Shown here: piece after piece, positions 18,807-27,636 of the stretch | Position numbering within the stretch: position 1 is the first letter of the stretch | Layout of the letters: every line of letters begins with the position of its first letter | From: RZYX01 sp036654375 | GTDB lineage: Bacteria > Bacillota > Clostridia > Oscillospirales > Acutalibacteraceae | Length of the DNA: 64,000 nt | Direction of reading: 5' to 3' | Assembly (NCBI GenBank): GCA_036654375.1 | Contig: JAVVSD010000009.1 | Span: forward strand, 9,890 to 73,889 | Made by a program: the position numbers and the translations under genes | Notes under the pieces: model-generated | Seen by the model: the letters and a program-made list of their open reading frames with translations, nothing else | The model's database searches: none | What the model was told of the DNA's origin: nothing

Positions 18807-20375
18807 TTATGGTAATCCTATTTCACCTGCTGGCAATGAATTCCATATTGTACTTGATGTATGATTTACTTTGGTAATTGTAAAGGTATATCCATTTGGT
18901 CCAAACATTATTTCTTCTGTATACTCGCCAACTGAATTTGAATCAATGTCACGCATTACGGCTCCAGATGATTTATCTGATAAGTCATATAATTTCGGAG
19001 CTTTATCAACTGGAGAAAGTCCAGTTGTCACAGTTGGTTGATAGTACCATGTACTTTTGTCTTGATGAAATACAATAAAAGCTTTATTAAATGATCTCTT
19101 TCCTCTATTAGTCCAACCATAAACATTATCTGGCTCGTTAAAGTCAATTGAGTGAACAGTTTTTTCAATTCTTAAAGGGAATATTTTGAGTTTATAGGAA
19201 TTCCAATCATCAAACCACTCGCCCCATCTAACTGAATATAGATTATAATCTAATATTTGGGATGGAGAATATGTTTGAGTTGCTACATCGTATCCCGTGT
19301 TATCATTCATTTTAAATAAAGCTAATTGAACCATGTTTGCACGGTACCCATCAAAGGTACTATTTGCAAATTCTTTCTCAGGATCCTTAAACTTTGGATA
19401 GCTGTCAACTGTTACTTTCCCGTTAACAGCATATCTATCTAAGAGCAACCCATAAAAAACTTCTTCTTTTGTAGCATGAACACCATTAAAATATTTCATC
19501 TCATCATTTTCAGCATAGACTATTTTTCTTGGTGTATATCCTCCAAATAAGTCTTTTATTTCCTCCCTTGCTTCTGTCGCAGCTTCATTTTTAGCTATAT
19601 TTCTTGCATTCTCATCGGTAGGATTATCTCTGTTAGCTTGTTCAAGTGCCATCTTTAACTCGTTATTAATTTGATTGTAGTCAGTTATGATTTCCATTGC
19701 ATCACTGGATGCCTTATAACCTTCTACTTCAGTCATAACTAATTGTTCATCACAGGAAAAACTAATGTATTGGTTTTGATCTTTCAATTTGTTTTTTGAA
19801 TTAGTTACAATTAAATTTGAACTTTCACCATCGCCTAACAGACCAAGGTTTATGCAACGAATAGTATCTGTTCTTTTATATACTTCCTGCTCGTCCCTAC
19901 AAACAACTATAGTAATAGATAAGTGCCTATCACTTGTTTTATCGTCGGAATACTTGTATGGTGTAACACTATATTTAATCGTTCTCCCTTGATAAAATGA
20001 ATCCGAATATGGACTTTCGTTATACATATTTGTAACTTTTGAATTCTTTGATTTATATTTTAATAAACCTGAATTTGTGCTATCCTGTTTTTGTTCAATA
20101 TAAAAAGCTTGATCATATTTTTTTAAACATTCACTTTCAGAATTAGCAAGTTCAATATGCGTGGCATATTGAGCCACAGATTCAATTGAATCAAATATTG
20201 CATCTCCAACCATTTTATCAATTGAAAGACTGGAGCTTGAAGCAAACATTCTACCACTTGACGAAATCATACCCATAGTAATTCCCATGAGAACACTTAA
20301 TATGAGCGTTGTAATTATCATCTCAATGAGTGTAAAACCTTTTTTATTATCAAACAAGTTTCTCATTGTTTTCAT
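18807..20375 (-). CDS. Large minor pilin / pilin-like protein with type IV prepilin N-terminus
   Basis: A 522-aa protein starting with a short basic leader and the prepilin peptidase site KKGFTLIEMIITTLIL (Gly before the cut, Glu at +5), so PilD should process it. The ~490-residue C-terminal part is far longer than a normal pilin; it is polar, and Tyr/Asp/Ser-rich toward the end. Its place among the PilV/W/X-like genes and its size suggest a minor pilin or tip protein of the PilW kind. The C-terminal domain is not recognised. AAGGGTG precedes the ATG by 7 nt. Confidence 0.75.
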   Translation of the reverse strand: MKTMRNLFDNKKGFTLIEMIITTLILSVLMGITMGMISSSGRMFASSSSLSIDKMVGDAIFDSIESVAQYATHIELANSESECLKKYDQAFYIEQKQDSTNSGLLKYKSKNSKVTNMYNESPYSDSFYQGRTIKYSVTPYKYSDDKTSDRHLSITIVVCRDEQEVYKRTDTIRCINLGLLGDGESSNLIVTNSKNKLKDQNQYISFSCDEQLVMTEVEGYKASSDAMEIITDYNQINNELKMALEQANRDNPTDENARNIAKNEAATEAREEIKDLFGGYTPRKIVYAENDEMKYFNGVHATKEEVFYGLLLDRYAVNGKVTVDSYPKFKDPEKEFANSTFDGYRANMVQLALFKMNDNTGYDVATQTYSPSQILDYNLYSVRWGEWFDDWNSYKLKIFPLRIEKTVHSIDFNEPDNVYGWTNRGKRSFNKAFIVFHQDKSTWYYQPTVTTGLSPVDKAPKLYDLSDKSSGAVMRDIDSNSVGEYTEEIMFGPNGYTFTITKVNHTSSTIWNSLPAGEIGLP

Positions 20376-20403
20376 TATAATTCACCCTTTCCATATGATT
20401 TCG

Positions 20404-20757
20404 TTACTGATTTGATTGTGGTATTGTGTTAGGTAAAAATACTTTGTATTTTATATGTGTATCTGGGTCTTCATAATGTAAAAACTTCCCTGGGATTTTT
20501 GTATACTCAAAATTACCATTTTTAATACCTACAGAAATTTCGTCACTACTCGTTAAAGAGGATTTCACTTCAACAGCTGTTGCTACTTTTGCACTACTCG
20601 TCTTATATATATTTGCCTCATTAATTAATGAACCAGCAGTCATAAACCCTGTCATTAGCATAAGACTTGCAATTGCCAACAAAACAACTCCTATAATAGT
20701 TTCAACAAGAGTCATACCGGATTTATTTGAAAAAGTAGATTTAAGCCTTTTAATCAT
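20404..20757 (-). CDS. Minor pilin-like protein (PilV/GspI-like position)
   Basis: About 117 aa with a type IV prepilin motif NKSGMTLVETIIGVVLLA (Gly-1, Glu+5) followed by the hydrophobic helix and a short soluble domain. The ATG at 20757 has GGGAG 9 nt upstream and lies just past the end of the preceding gene. A longer frame to 20799 would place the RBS inside the coding region and is less likely. Probably a low-abundance pilin in a priming complex. Confidence 0.72.
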   Translation of the reverse strand: MIKRLKSTFSNKSGMTLVETIIGVVLLAIASLMLMTGFMTAGSLINEANIYKTSSAKVATAVEVKSSLTSSDEISVGIKNGNFEYTKIPGKFLHYEDPDTHIKYKVFLPNTIPQSNQ

Positions 20758-20771
20758 AACCTTCATCTCCC

Positions 20772-22145
20772 TTAGTCTGAGTAGTTTGACAATACCCACA
20801 TTTCGTCAATTTTTTGTTTTGCAACTTGTCCACCGTTTGATGTCATATAATTAACTGTAGCGTCATTTTTTACTTCTAAGCTTCCAACATTTATTGAGCC
20901 ATTTACAACAACATTATTATGCAAAATTACTTTTGATGTTGGAGCACCATAAATAGACATGAAAAAGTTAAGCCTTCTTAACTCCTCTGGAGATGAACCA
21001 GCTGTGTTACCTAATTCAAGCACTGCATTTTCTCCAAGGTATACATTTAAATATGTTATTTTCTGGTTCATTACCCATTGATAAAAATCTTGCATGCTTC
21101 CTAACCAACCGCCATACTTCTGCGTAAGACCATACTTTACTCGCATTTTACAGTTGTCTTCAAGTATTACATAAGCTATTGGAGTTACTTGATCCAGTTC
21201 AGTAAAAGCATCTGATTTAGTATAATCAATTTGTGTAATATCATATGTATCTAAATCTGGGAAAAGCCATCTATCAAAATATTTAATTTTTATATATCTT
21301 GCATTATTTGAAAGTGTTCCTTTTGATAAAAAGAAATCGTTTATGAAATTGGGGTTAAACTCTTTACTATATCTCGTGTATGAAAGAACAGAATTGTAAT
21401 TTCCCTGCATAAATGAATTTACAAGCATTCTTGGTGTTTGTATAATATTTTGATATTTAGCATCCAATGTGTGATTTGAAATTATAAATTTTGTGGATGA
21501 CCAAATTTGCTTTCTTGGATTTGCGGTTGCAACATCTTTATCATAAGTTGTTTCTTTATTAAATGTTGTTCCAGCGACTTGACTAAATGGTCTTAAAGTA
21601 ATATTTCCCTTACTTACAACATTTCCGCCAATATTTATTTTACAATTAAATCCAGCATCATTATCAACATAAAGGTCTGTATTAGTCGTTAATGTAAAGT
21701 TACCTGTTTCAGGTACTGAAAGTGATTTTACAGCAATACCGCCAAAATACAAAGACTGATTTCTAAGTGTTGCATTCATTGTATATTGTATGTCAGCATA
21801 TTTCGAAGTTACTTTTACTTTAACAGAGTCACCAGAGGCTCTTTTAATTTCTGCACTTGCTGTCCCCATATCTTTAGTAAACCCAAAATTATCAATTTGA
21901 GTTTTTGCACCATTTCTTACTGGCATCATTCTTGATTCAGAGCCATTTGTCATTAATTCAGAAATTATCATATCCGTTGCCGAGCGTGCTGTGAAATAAG
22001 CTTGTTTTCTTTTAACTGAAGTTATTGTGCTGTTATGGTATCCAAAAGCTAAAGTTAATAAAGTTCCTAGTAAAATTGTTATAATCACAGATAATAAAAC
22101 CGTCCAGAGAATCGCTGAACCGTCTTTATTCTTTAATTTATTCAT
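20772..22145 (-). CDS. PilX-like pilus assembly protein
   Basis: A 457-aa protein with a short N-terminal charged stretch, a hydrophobic helix (KDGSAILWTVLLSVIITILLG, split here at about residues 7-30) and a conserved-looking AYFTARSATDMI segment, as in Gram-positive PilX N-terminal proteins. It lacks the Gly-Phe-Thr-Leu prepilin consensus, though an atypical cut after Gly9 is possible. The rest is beta-rich with many Asn/Gly turns and no Cys-rich motif. Its position between pilO and the minor pilins supports a role in assembly. Confidence 0.68.
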   Translation of the reverse strand: MNKLKNKDGSAILWTVLLSVIITILLGTLLTLAFGYHNSTITSVKRKQAYFTARSATDMIISELMTNGSESRMMPVRNGAKTQIDNFGFTKDMGTASAEIKRASGDSVKVKVTSKYADIQYTMNATLRNQSLYFGGIAVKSLSVPETGNFTLTTNTDLYVDNDAGFNCKINIGGNVVSKGNITLRPFSQVAGTTFNKETTYDKDVATANPRKQIWSSTKFIISNHTLDAKYQNIIQTPRMLVNSFMQGNYNSVLSYTRYSKEFNPNFINDFFLSKGTLSNNARYIKIKYFDRWLFPDLDTYDITQIDYTKSDAFTELDQVTPIAYVILEDNCKMRVKYGLTQKYGGWLGSMQDFYQWVMNQKITYLNVYLGENAVLELGNTAGSSPEELRRLNFFMSIYGAPTSKVILHNNVVVNGSINVGSLEVKNDATVNYMTSNGGQVAKQKIDEMWVLSNYSD

Positions 22146-22222
22146 AGTCTCACTCCCTTTAGTAGTAAACAGAATAACAGTATTATTCTGTTTACTACAT
22201 TTGTGCTACATCAAAGAGCTAC

Positions 22223-22861
22223 TCATTCTACACTATCACTAAGAACCATTGAAATTGTAGCATTTAAAATTGAACTATCTCCTGCTAATGTCAAAGTTAG
22301 AGATTGAACATGTATTCCTTCAGAATCTGACATTGACGCAGCCATAGCACGAACATTTTCTACGCTACCTGAGGCAACAAATTGAACATTTGCTGCTGTT
22401 ATTAAAGACTTATCATCTGCTATTACACCAGATGCAACTTCCTGTTCATTATTCTGTGCTGAGCCACTCATTTGAGGATTAGCTTTTGGAACAGCATATG
22501 GTACTAATTTTACTCTATTGATATCTGTAATTTGGAGAGAAAGAGGCGTTAATCCCATTTCAATCACTTTATTTGTAATTGCTTCATCAATACCTGATGG
22601 CTTAGAGTTATTGAATACTTTTTCTGCAGATTTTTTGTACTCACTATTTGCTACTGCAAGTAAACTTTTATAACTATCAATCTTGCCCATCTCTGCCACC
22701 ATGTTTTCTTTTTGTGCTACAAGTGAGCTTTTAACTTGTCTTGCTTCACTATATTTATCTATTGACGGAATAATTATAGTTTTTATTGCCATAAGTGCAA
22801 TAACCGCTAATAAAATGAAATATAATACTTTTTTATTTCTATCCGTAAGGGTTGTGTTCAA
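22223..22861 (-). CDS. pilO: Type IV pilus alignment protein PilO-like
   Basis: A 212-aa bitopic membrane protein with a short cytoplasmic N-terminus, one TM helix (about residues 12-32), a coiled-coil stretch and a ferredoxin-like periplasm-side domain. Sequence similarity is weak by nature; the call rests on topology and the pilM-pilN-pilO order. The start is TTG, 10 nt after GAGGG. It is expected to link PilM/N to the platform protein PilC. Confidence 0.75.
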   Translation of the reverse strand: MNTTLTDRNKKVLYFILLAVIALMAIKTIIIPSIDKYSEARQVKSSLVAQKENMVAEMGKIDSYKSLLAVANSEYKKSAEKVFNNSKPSGIDEAITNKVIEMGLTPLSLQITDINRVKLVPYAVPKANPQMSGSAQNNEQEVASGVIADDKSLITAANVQFVASGSVENVRAMAASMSDSEGIHVQSLTLTLAGDSSILNATISMVLSDSVE

Positions 22862-22889
22862 TTTAGTTCATCCCTCTCTAATATAATTT

Positions 22890-23564
22890 TTAATTACCGT
22901 TACATATACAGTCTACAGTAAAGGCATAGCCACCTTGGCCGCCATTATAGCCTTTATAGCTCGTATATGCAAATTTCCCCGTTGCTTCCAAATTATTTAT
23001 GAAGCTTGGAATTGCTTTAATATCTGTTGTTTTACAAGACATTGAGAAATATCCCTGTGCACTTTCAAAAATTGCTGATTCAATAGTAACTGATTGTGGC
23101 ATTGCACCATATATTGAGCCAAAGAATTCTTGGTTAATTTGAGGATATTTTTTCATGAGTTCTAAGGTCTGATCTAAAGCAGATTTCGATGATTTTTTAT
23201 TTGCTATATCATCAGATAACTTTATAGCCTGATTATAGGTGGCTACATTATTTGAGTCATCAACAAATTCTTGAATATTTTTATTACCTCTAACTGTAAT
23301 AACTGTCATCACATTAATTATTACAACTATTGCAACCAATGCTCCAAGCACTCCTGCTGCAGGTGCAATGAAAAACATTGGGTTCACCTTTGCTTGCTTT
23401 CCTTCAACAACTGTTTCGTATCTCTCATAGAAGTTCATGTCTTTTTGAGCAAGATATTTAACTTTTGTTGTTTTGTTTTTACCTAAATCTTTAATGCTTT
23501 GCAAATCAATTTTTTTATTGCTTGTATCTTTCTCTGCATTATCTTTCTTTGAAAACTTATCCAT
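22890..23564 (-). CDS. pilN: Type IV pilus assembly protein PilN-like
   Basis: A 224-aa bitopic protein with a ~65-residue Lys-rich cytoplasmic tail, a TM helix (about 66-90) and an extracytoplasmic domain with a central coiled coil. The tail is longer than the short INLLPW-type PilN N-terminus of Proteobacteria, and that motif is not obvious. Identity is assigned from the order pilM-pilN-pilO and topology. GAGGTG lies 8 nt before the ATG. Confidence 0.72.
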   Translation of the reverse strand: MDKFSKKDNAEKDTSNKKIDLQSIKDLGKNKTTKVKYLAQKDMNFYERYETVVEGKQAKVNPMFFIAPAAGVLGALVAIVVIINVMTVITVRGNKNIQEFVDDSNNVATYNQAIKLSDDIANKKSSKSALDQTLELMKKYPQINQEFFGSIYGAMPQSVTIESAIFESAQGYFSMSCKTTDIKAIPSFINNLEATGKFAYTSYKGYNGGQGGYAFTVDCICNGN

Positions 23565-23576
23565 TGATTACACACC

Positions 23577-24479
23577 TCACAATCTTATTAAATTGCCAAC
23601 AGCGTAAAGATAATCAGACAATAGGAATTGCGTTGAATCCGTACTGCCTTGATATGTTATCTCTGGACATGTTGGAATAGCTATAACATCCGCTCCAATC
23701 ATTGCTGAAAGCTCGTCGCAAAGACTTTCCTCTTCGTCTGTTATACCACAAATGAACATATTGGTTAAGTTTTTGCGTGAACTCTCCGAACGAGCAAATT
23801 GAATAATTGAAGATATGTTGCGTGCAATTTCAATTTTTGATTGTTCAGTGCCTCTCTGGTCAAGCAATCTACTTCTGTTTGAAAAATTGTAACTTCCATT
23901 AATATGTAAAATAGATGTCATATTATTCTTGTCAAGTATTACTACTATGCAATCTTTATTTATCATATTTGAGTTTGTTCTGAAAACTTTTAACTCACAG
24001 TTGATTGATGTATCAATCGACTTAAGCTTAATTCCCACTGAATCAAATGTTCTTATATAACTTGCAATAAGCTCTTTACCTATGGCATTGCAAAGAACTT
24101 CTGGTTTACCTTGTTTACCATCTTCAAGAACAGAATAATCAAAAAGGAAGTTTGAAAATCCTTCTATCTCCTTAAACTCCTCTTGAATAAGTGCTTGAAT
24201 TGCACTGACTGGTAAAACTGACGGTGTCTTAATTTTTTTATTAAGGATAGTGCCGCTATCAATTACAAGATAAACATCTTTCTTTGATATATCGTACTTT
24301 CCCCAAAGCTTTTCAAGGGCTTCCTTAACTGCAATTTCATTGGTAATAACGCCATTTACAATTGCTTTTTCAGGAAGTGAAATGAACATACACGATTTGA
24401 CATCAATATGCTTTTTGTTTACTGTTGCACCCGTAAGTACCTGTATTCTCTCATTTGAAATATATACCGAGGTTATCAT
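23577..24479 (-). CDS. pilM: Type IV pilus assembly protein PilM (actin-like ATPase)
   Basis: A 300-aa cytosolic protein of the FtsA/actin fold that anchors the PilN/PilO complex. It shows VYLVIDSGTILNKKIKTPSV in the middle of the N-terminal half and a C-terminal nucleotide-fold segment IVVILDKNN followed by ISSIIQF and MFICGITDEEE. It lies 12 bp upstream of pilN. Confidence 0.82.
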   Translation of the reverse strand: MITSVYISNERIQVLTGATVNKKHIDVKSCMFISLPEKAIVNGVITNEIAVKEALEKLWGKYDISKKDVYLVIDSGTILNKKIKTPSVLPVSAIQALIQEEFKEIEGFSNFLFDYSVLEDGKQGKPEVLCNAIGKELIASYIRTFDSVGIKLKSIDTSINCELKVFRTNSNMINKDCIVVILDKNNMTSILHINGSYNFSNRSRLLDQRGTEQSKIEIARNISSIIQFARSESSRKNLTNMFICGITDEEESLCDELSAMIGADVIAIPTCPEITYQGSTDSTQFLLSDYLYAVGNLIRL

Positions 24480-24524
24480 CTGATTAAGTTCCCTCCCACT
24501 TTTAGCTTCATTATTTTTATTATT

Positions 24525-25724
24525 TTAAACTCCGCTCATACCGCCAATATTGTCATACATACCATATATAGGCTGAATAACCGATATCATAACTGTGCCA
24601 ACTATAACTGCCATTACAACAAGCATAACAGGTTCAATTAGTGCTGTCATTCTTCCTGATGCCTGCTCTGCCTCATAGTCAAATGACTCTGCCGTTGATT
24701 CAAGCATTTCGTCAAGCTTACCTGTTTCTTCACCAATAAGTATTGTTGAAGAAAGCTTGGGGTCAAAACCATCAACCTGAGCAATAGCTTCAGAAACCGT
24801 CATACCGTTTCTTACTTCTTTCACAAGATTGTCAAATTGTGATGAAATATACTCATTACCTATTGTACCCTTTGCAATTATCAATGCTTCAACCAAAGAA
24901 ATACCGCTGGCATATAGTGAACTGAGTGTTCTTGCAAAACGAGCAGTATAAATTATTTTCCAAAGTTTACCAAGTTTAGGAATTTTTAGCTTAAATTTGT
25001 CCAAAGCAATTCTGATATTGGGCTGCATTTTTAATATTTTTACACCAAAAATAATTCCTGCAATTACAATGAGAACTATGTACCAGTATGACTGCATAAA
25101 CGCACTGATGTTAAACATTAATTTTGTCATTGGTGGAATGTTTTCTTTAAACATCTCGCCAAACTTGGGAAGAACAACTGTAAACAGCAAGAATATAACA
25201 GAAACTGTAATAACACCAAGAATCATTGGATATGTCATTGCACTCTTTATTTTACTGTTTAATCTTTCTTCCTTTTCATAGTGAACTGCCATTTTCATTG
25301 ATGTTACATCAATGCTACCGCTTGCTTCACCAGCTTTATACATATTAATAAGCATTGGTGGGAAAACGCCTTCCTGCTCTTCCATGGATTCAGAAAGTGA
25401 CATACCTTGCTTTAAAGATTGATACAGATTTGTATAAACTGCTTTAAGTTTAGCATCCATATCGCGTTCCATTATAATTTTTACAGCTTTTATTAAAACA
25501 ACACCTGAAGAAAGCATTGTGCCAATTTGACGGCAAAAATCTGCAAGCTCCATTGGCTTTAGCTTTTTGCCTTTATGCTTTCCTGCTGAACTAATTCTGT
25601 AATCTACTATGTAGAGATTTTGCTCACGCAGTTTTTCCGTTAAGCGCTGTGCGTCATCAACATCCATTGTACCACGCTTTTTTTCTCCGCTCAAAGTAAC
25701 TGCGTTATATTGATAATTCGGCAC
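24525..25724 (-). CDS. pilC: Type IV pilus platform protein PilC (GspF family)
   Basis: An inner-membrane platform protein of 399 aa with two cytoplasmic four-helix GspF domains and three TM segments (about residues 155-180, 205-225 and near the C-terminus). GspF hallmarks: FCRQIGTMLSSGVVL and FARTLSSLYASGISL. A frame extends to 25778, but the GTG at 25724 has GGAG 7 nt upstream and gives the standard MPNYQYNA N-terminus, so it is preferred. Confidence 0.92.
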   Translation of the reverse strand: MPNYQYNAVTLSGEKKRGTMDVDDAQRLTEKLREQNLYIVDYRISSAGKHKGKKLKPMELADFCRQIGTMLSSGVVLIKAVKIIMERDMDAKLKAVYTNLYQSLKQGMSLSESMEEQEGVFPPMLINMYKAGEASGSIDVTSMKMAVHYEKEERLNSKIKSAMTYPMILGVITVSVIFLLFTVVLPKFGEMFKENIPPMTKLMFNISAFMQSYWYIVLIVIAGIIFGVKILKMQPNIRIALDKFKLKIPKLGKLWKIIYTARFARTLSSLYASGISLVEALIIAKGTIGNEYISSQFDNLVKEVRNGMTVSEAIAQVDGFDPKLSSTILIGEETGKLDEMLESTAESFDYEAEQASGRMTALIEPVMLVVMAVIVGTVMISVIQPIYGMYDNIGGMSGV

Positions 25725-25824
25725 AAAATCACTCCTTTGCCTGTAATTGTATGTATGTACTTGTAGCATACATTTCACAGTGTCTGACCACTTTTAATTG
25801 TAACCGGACATTCTGAAATATATG

Positions 25825-26598
25825 TTATATTAAGAACATCCCAAGATATAGATTAATCAAATCTCCACCCCAAAGCATTGCAACCATTATACCCAACGAA
25901 AGGAATGGGCCAAATGCGAAATGCTCCTTTGCTCCGGATTTTTTGCTTATAAGTAAGTATATTGCATAAATTCCTCCAAGTAATAGCCCAAGGAACATCG
26001 CAACAAGAATGTTTTGCCAGCCGAGCAAAAGCCCACAAACTGCCATAAGCTTTATATCTCCTCCACCAAAAGCACCCGAAACTAAACTTGCTATTAAAAA
26101 CATTGGCAAGCTTACCGCAAAAAAGCCAATTATCCGTTGATACCATAAAATATCCTCAAAAAAGAAGAATGATAAAGCTCCCGGAACTAATAGCCATAGC
26201 AAAAAACCATTTGGAATTTCCATTGTGTCCCAATCAACGAATGATATTGCTGTTAGCATTGACATTGCAAAAAAAGCTATAACTGCATCTATTGAAAAGT
26301 CAAGTTGCCAAACGCAAACCATCGCAAGTATTCCACCAATAATTTCAACCAGCGGATATCTAAAAGAAATTTTGCATTTGCAGTCCCTGCATTTACCTTT
26401 TAATATAAACCAGCTTAACACTGGAATCATATCAAAAAACCGCAGAGTTTTCCCACAGCCAGGGCAGTGGGAACGACCTTTTGCAAAACTTTCGCACTTT
26501 GGGACGCGATAAATAAGAACATTTAGAAAACTACCAAAGCAACTGCCTATTATAAAAACAAAAATATAAAGAATTGTGTAAGCTAATGATACAGGCAT
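25825..26598 (-). CDS. pilD: Prepilin peptidase (A24 family)
   Basis: A 257-aa polytopic membrane aspartic protease and probable N-methyltransferase that matures PilA and the minor pilins. It has an N-terminal zinc motif with two CxxC pairs (CPGCGK, CRDCKC), the first catalytic Asp in SFVDWDTMEIP and the second in the FGGGDIKLM (GxGD-type) motif. It is separated from pilA by a strong hairpin, which suggests differential expression within one transcript. Confidence 0.93.
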   Translation of the reverse strand: MPVSLAYTILYIFVFIIGSCFGSFLNVLIYRVPKCESFAKGRSHCPGCGKTLRFFDMIPVLSWFILKGKCRDCKCKISFRYPLVEIIGGILAMVCVWQLDFSIDAVIAFFAMSMLTAISFVDWDTMEIPNGFLLWLLVPGALSFFFFEDILWYQRIIGFFAVSLPMFLIASLVSGAFGGGDIKLMAVCGLLLGWQNILVAMFLGLLLGGIYAIYLLISKKSGAKEHFAFGPFLSLGIMVAMLWGGDLINLYLGMFLI

Positions 26599-26617
26599 AG
26601 TTATGTCTCCATTTTGA

Positions 26618-26654
26618 GTAGCCCCGCACTATTGGCACAATCGTGCGGGGCTAC
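26618..26654 (-). other. Intercistronic hairpin downstream of pilA
   Basis: A 12-bp perfect inverted repeat (GTAGCCCCGCAC / GTGCGGGGCTAC) with a 13-nt loop, unusually GC-rich for this genome, lies between pilA and pilD. No U-tract follows on the minus strand, so it looks like an mRNA 3'-end stabiliser or partial terminator that would keep pilin mRNA in excess over the assembly genes. Confidence 0.65.
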
Positions 26655-26692
26655 CCTAAACTAAATTGGTTTATCTAAGACCTTGTAGTGGT

Positions 26693-27124
26693 TTATTTTT
26701 TGTTTCCAACAACCCACTGCATCTTTCCATCTACTGATTTATATGTTGCGTCATAGTCATCGCCCTTGTATGTAAAATCTGTGACCTTATTATTAGCACT
26801 AATTCCCCATGATGTTACTGCCTTAACATCTTTATCCAATTTTTTTTCAATGTTTGCCCAATGATGTTTAGTTGCTTCACTTGCTGTAAATCCTGCTGGA
26901 GTGCAAGTCTCACCATTTGCATAAGCAATTACAACTTCTGCTTCAACTGCTGTTTTAACACTGTTTGCTTCAGAAATTAATGACTTTTGCTTTGAATCAT
27001 CAATCCAACCCATCATTGATGGAATAAGCATTGCTGCAAGGATTGCTATAATAACAAGAACGATAACGATTTCAATAAGTGTGAAACCTTTTTTGTCTTT
27101 TTTAAGAGTTTTTAACATGTTCAT
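26693..27124 (-). CDS. pilA: Major type IV pilin
   Basis: A 143-aa prepilin with a 13-residue basic leader, the cut site KKGFTLIEIVIVLVIIAILA (Gly-1, Phe+1, Glu+5), a hydrophobic N-terminal helix and a small soluble domain without cysteines. It resembles Clostridium-type PilA. A TTG-started extension to 27145 exists, but the ATG at 27124 sits 9 nt after AGGAG and is preferred. It heads the ten-gene pilus operon and has a long folded 5' leader. Confidence 0.92.
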   Translation of the reverse strand: MNMLKTLKKDKKGFTLIEIVIVLVIIAILAAMLIPSMMGWIDDSKQKSLISEANSVKTAVEAEVVIAYANGETCTPAGFTASEATKHHWANIEKKLDKDVKAVTSWGISANNKVTDFTYKGDDYDATYKSVDGKMQWVVGNKK

Positions 27125-27162
27125 AATAAATTGCTCCTTTCGCAATTCAAAATATTTTTACT

Positions 27163-27306
27163 GCCTGTAAAATGCTTTTCGTTACCTGTGCTGTGCCTTC
27201 ACAGGTTATCCAAGACAAAGTCTCGACCTGCACAGTCTGCTACTTGCAGAAAATCAAATAACAATAACTATTTAATTAATGTTACAGGCCCAACCCCCTT
27301 TGTCTT
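27163..27306 (-). promoter_or_regulatory. Candidate structured 5' leader of the pilus operon
   Basis: Upstream of pilA, on the minus strand, several complementary stretches nest: P1 AAGACAAAG (27306-27298) with CUUUGUCUU (27220-27212); P2 GGCCUG (27290-27285) with CAGGUC (27230-27225); hairpin P3 UCUGC-AAGUA-GCAGA (27250-27236); and a separate hairpin ACCUGUG/CACAGGU (27206-27184). GCCUGUAA (27289-27282) can instead pair with UUACAGGC (27170-27163), which excludes P2. I do not see the conserved sequences of c-di-GMP-I or -II riboswitches. The rest of the gap (27307-27636) is AT-rich promoter DNA; it contains an ATGGGAA/TTCCCAT inverted repeat (27321-27327 / 27352-27358). Confidence 0.45.
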
Positions 27307-27636
27307 TTAAAGTTGGCTAAATGGGAAATATTAAATAATATATAGAAATGATTCCCATCTATGTATATATAATATCACATAATACACATAAATGAAAGTT
27401 TTATTTTACATTTTTTTTCATATTTTGCTACTTTTTTTAAAAATATCACCAAAAATGCAACATTTTTTTACATTAAAGTGATATTATTTAACAATATGTA
27501 ATCATTTTGTAACCTAATAACCATGCTTGTAAAGCAAAGGAAATATTATGTTTAATCTTTTTATAAAATATATAATCAAATATGGGTTAATAAGGACTTG
27601 TTTAGTGCATACACATTTAACTACGGGGGTGTATTT

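Noticed and set aside
27163..27306. c-di-GMP riboswitch before pilA
   Set aside because: Neither the class I nor the class II conserved core could be found, although the position would suit one. Kept only as an unassigned structured leader.
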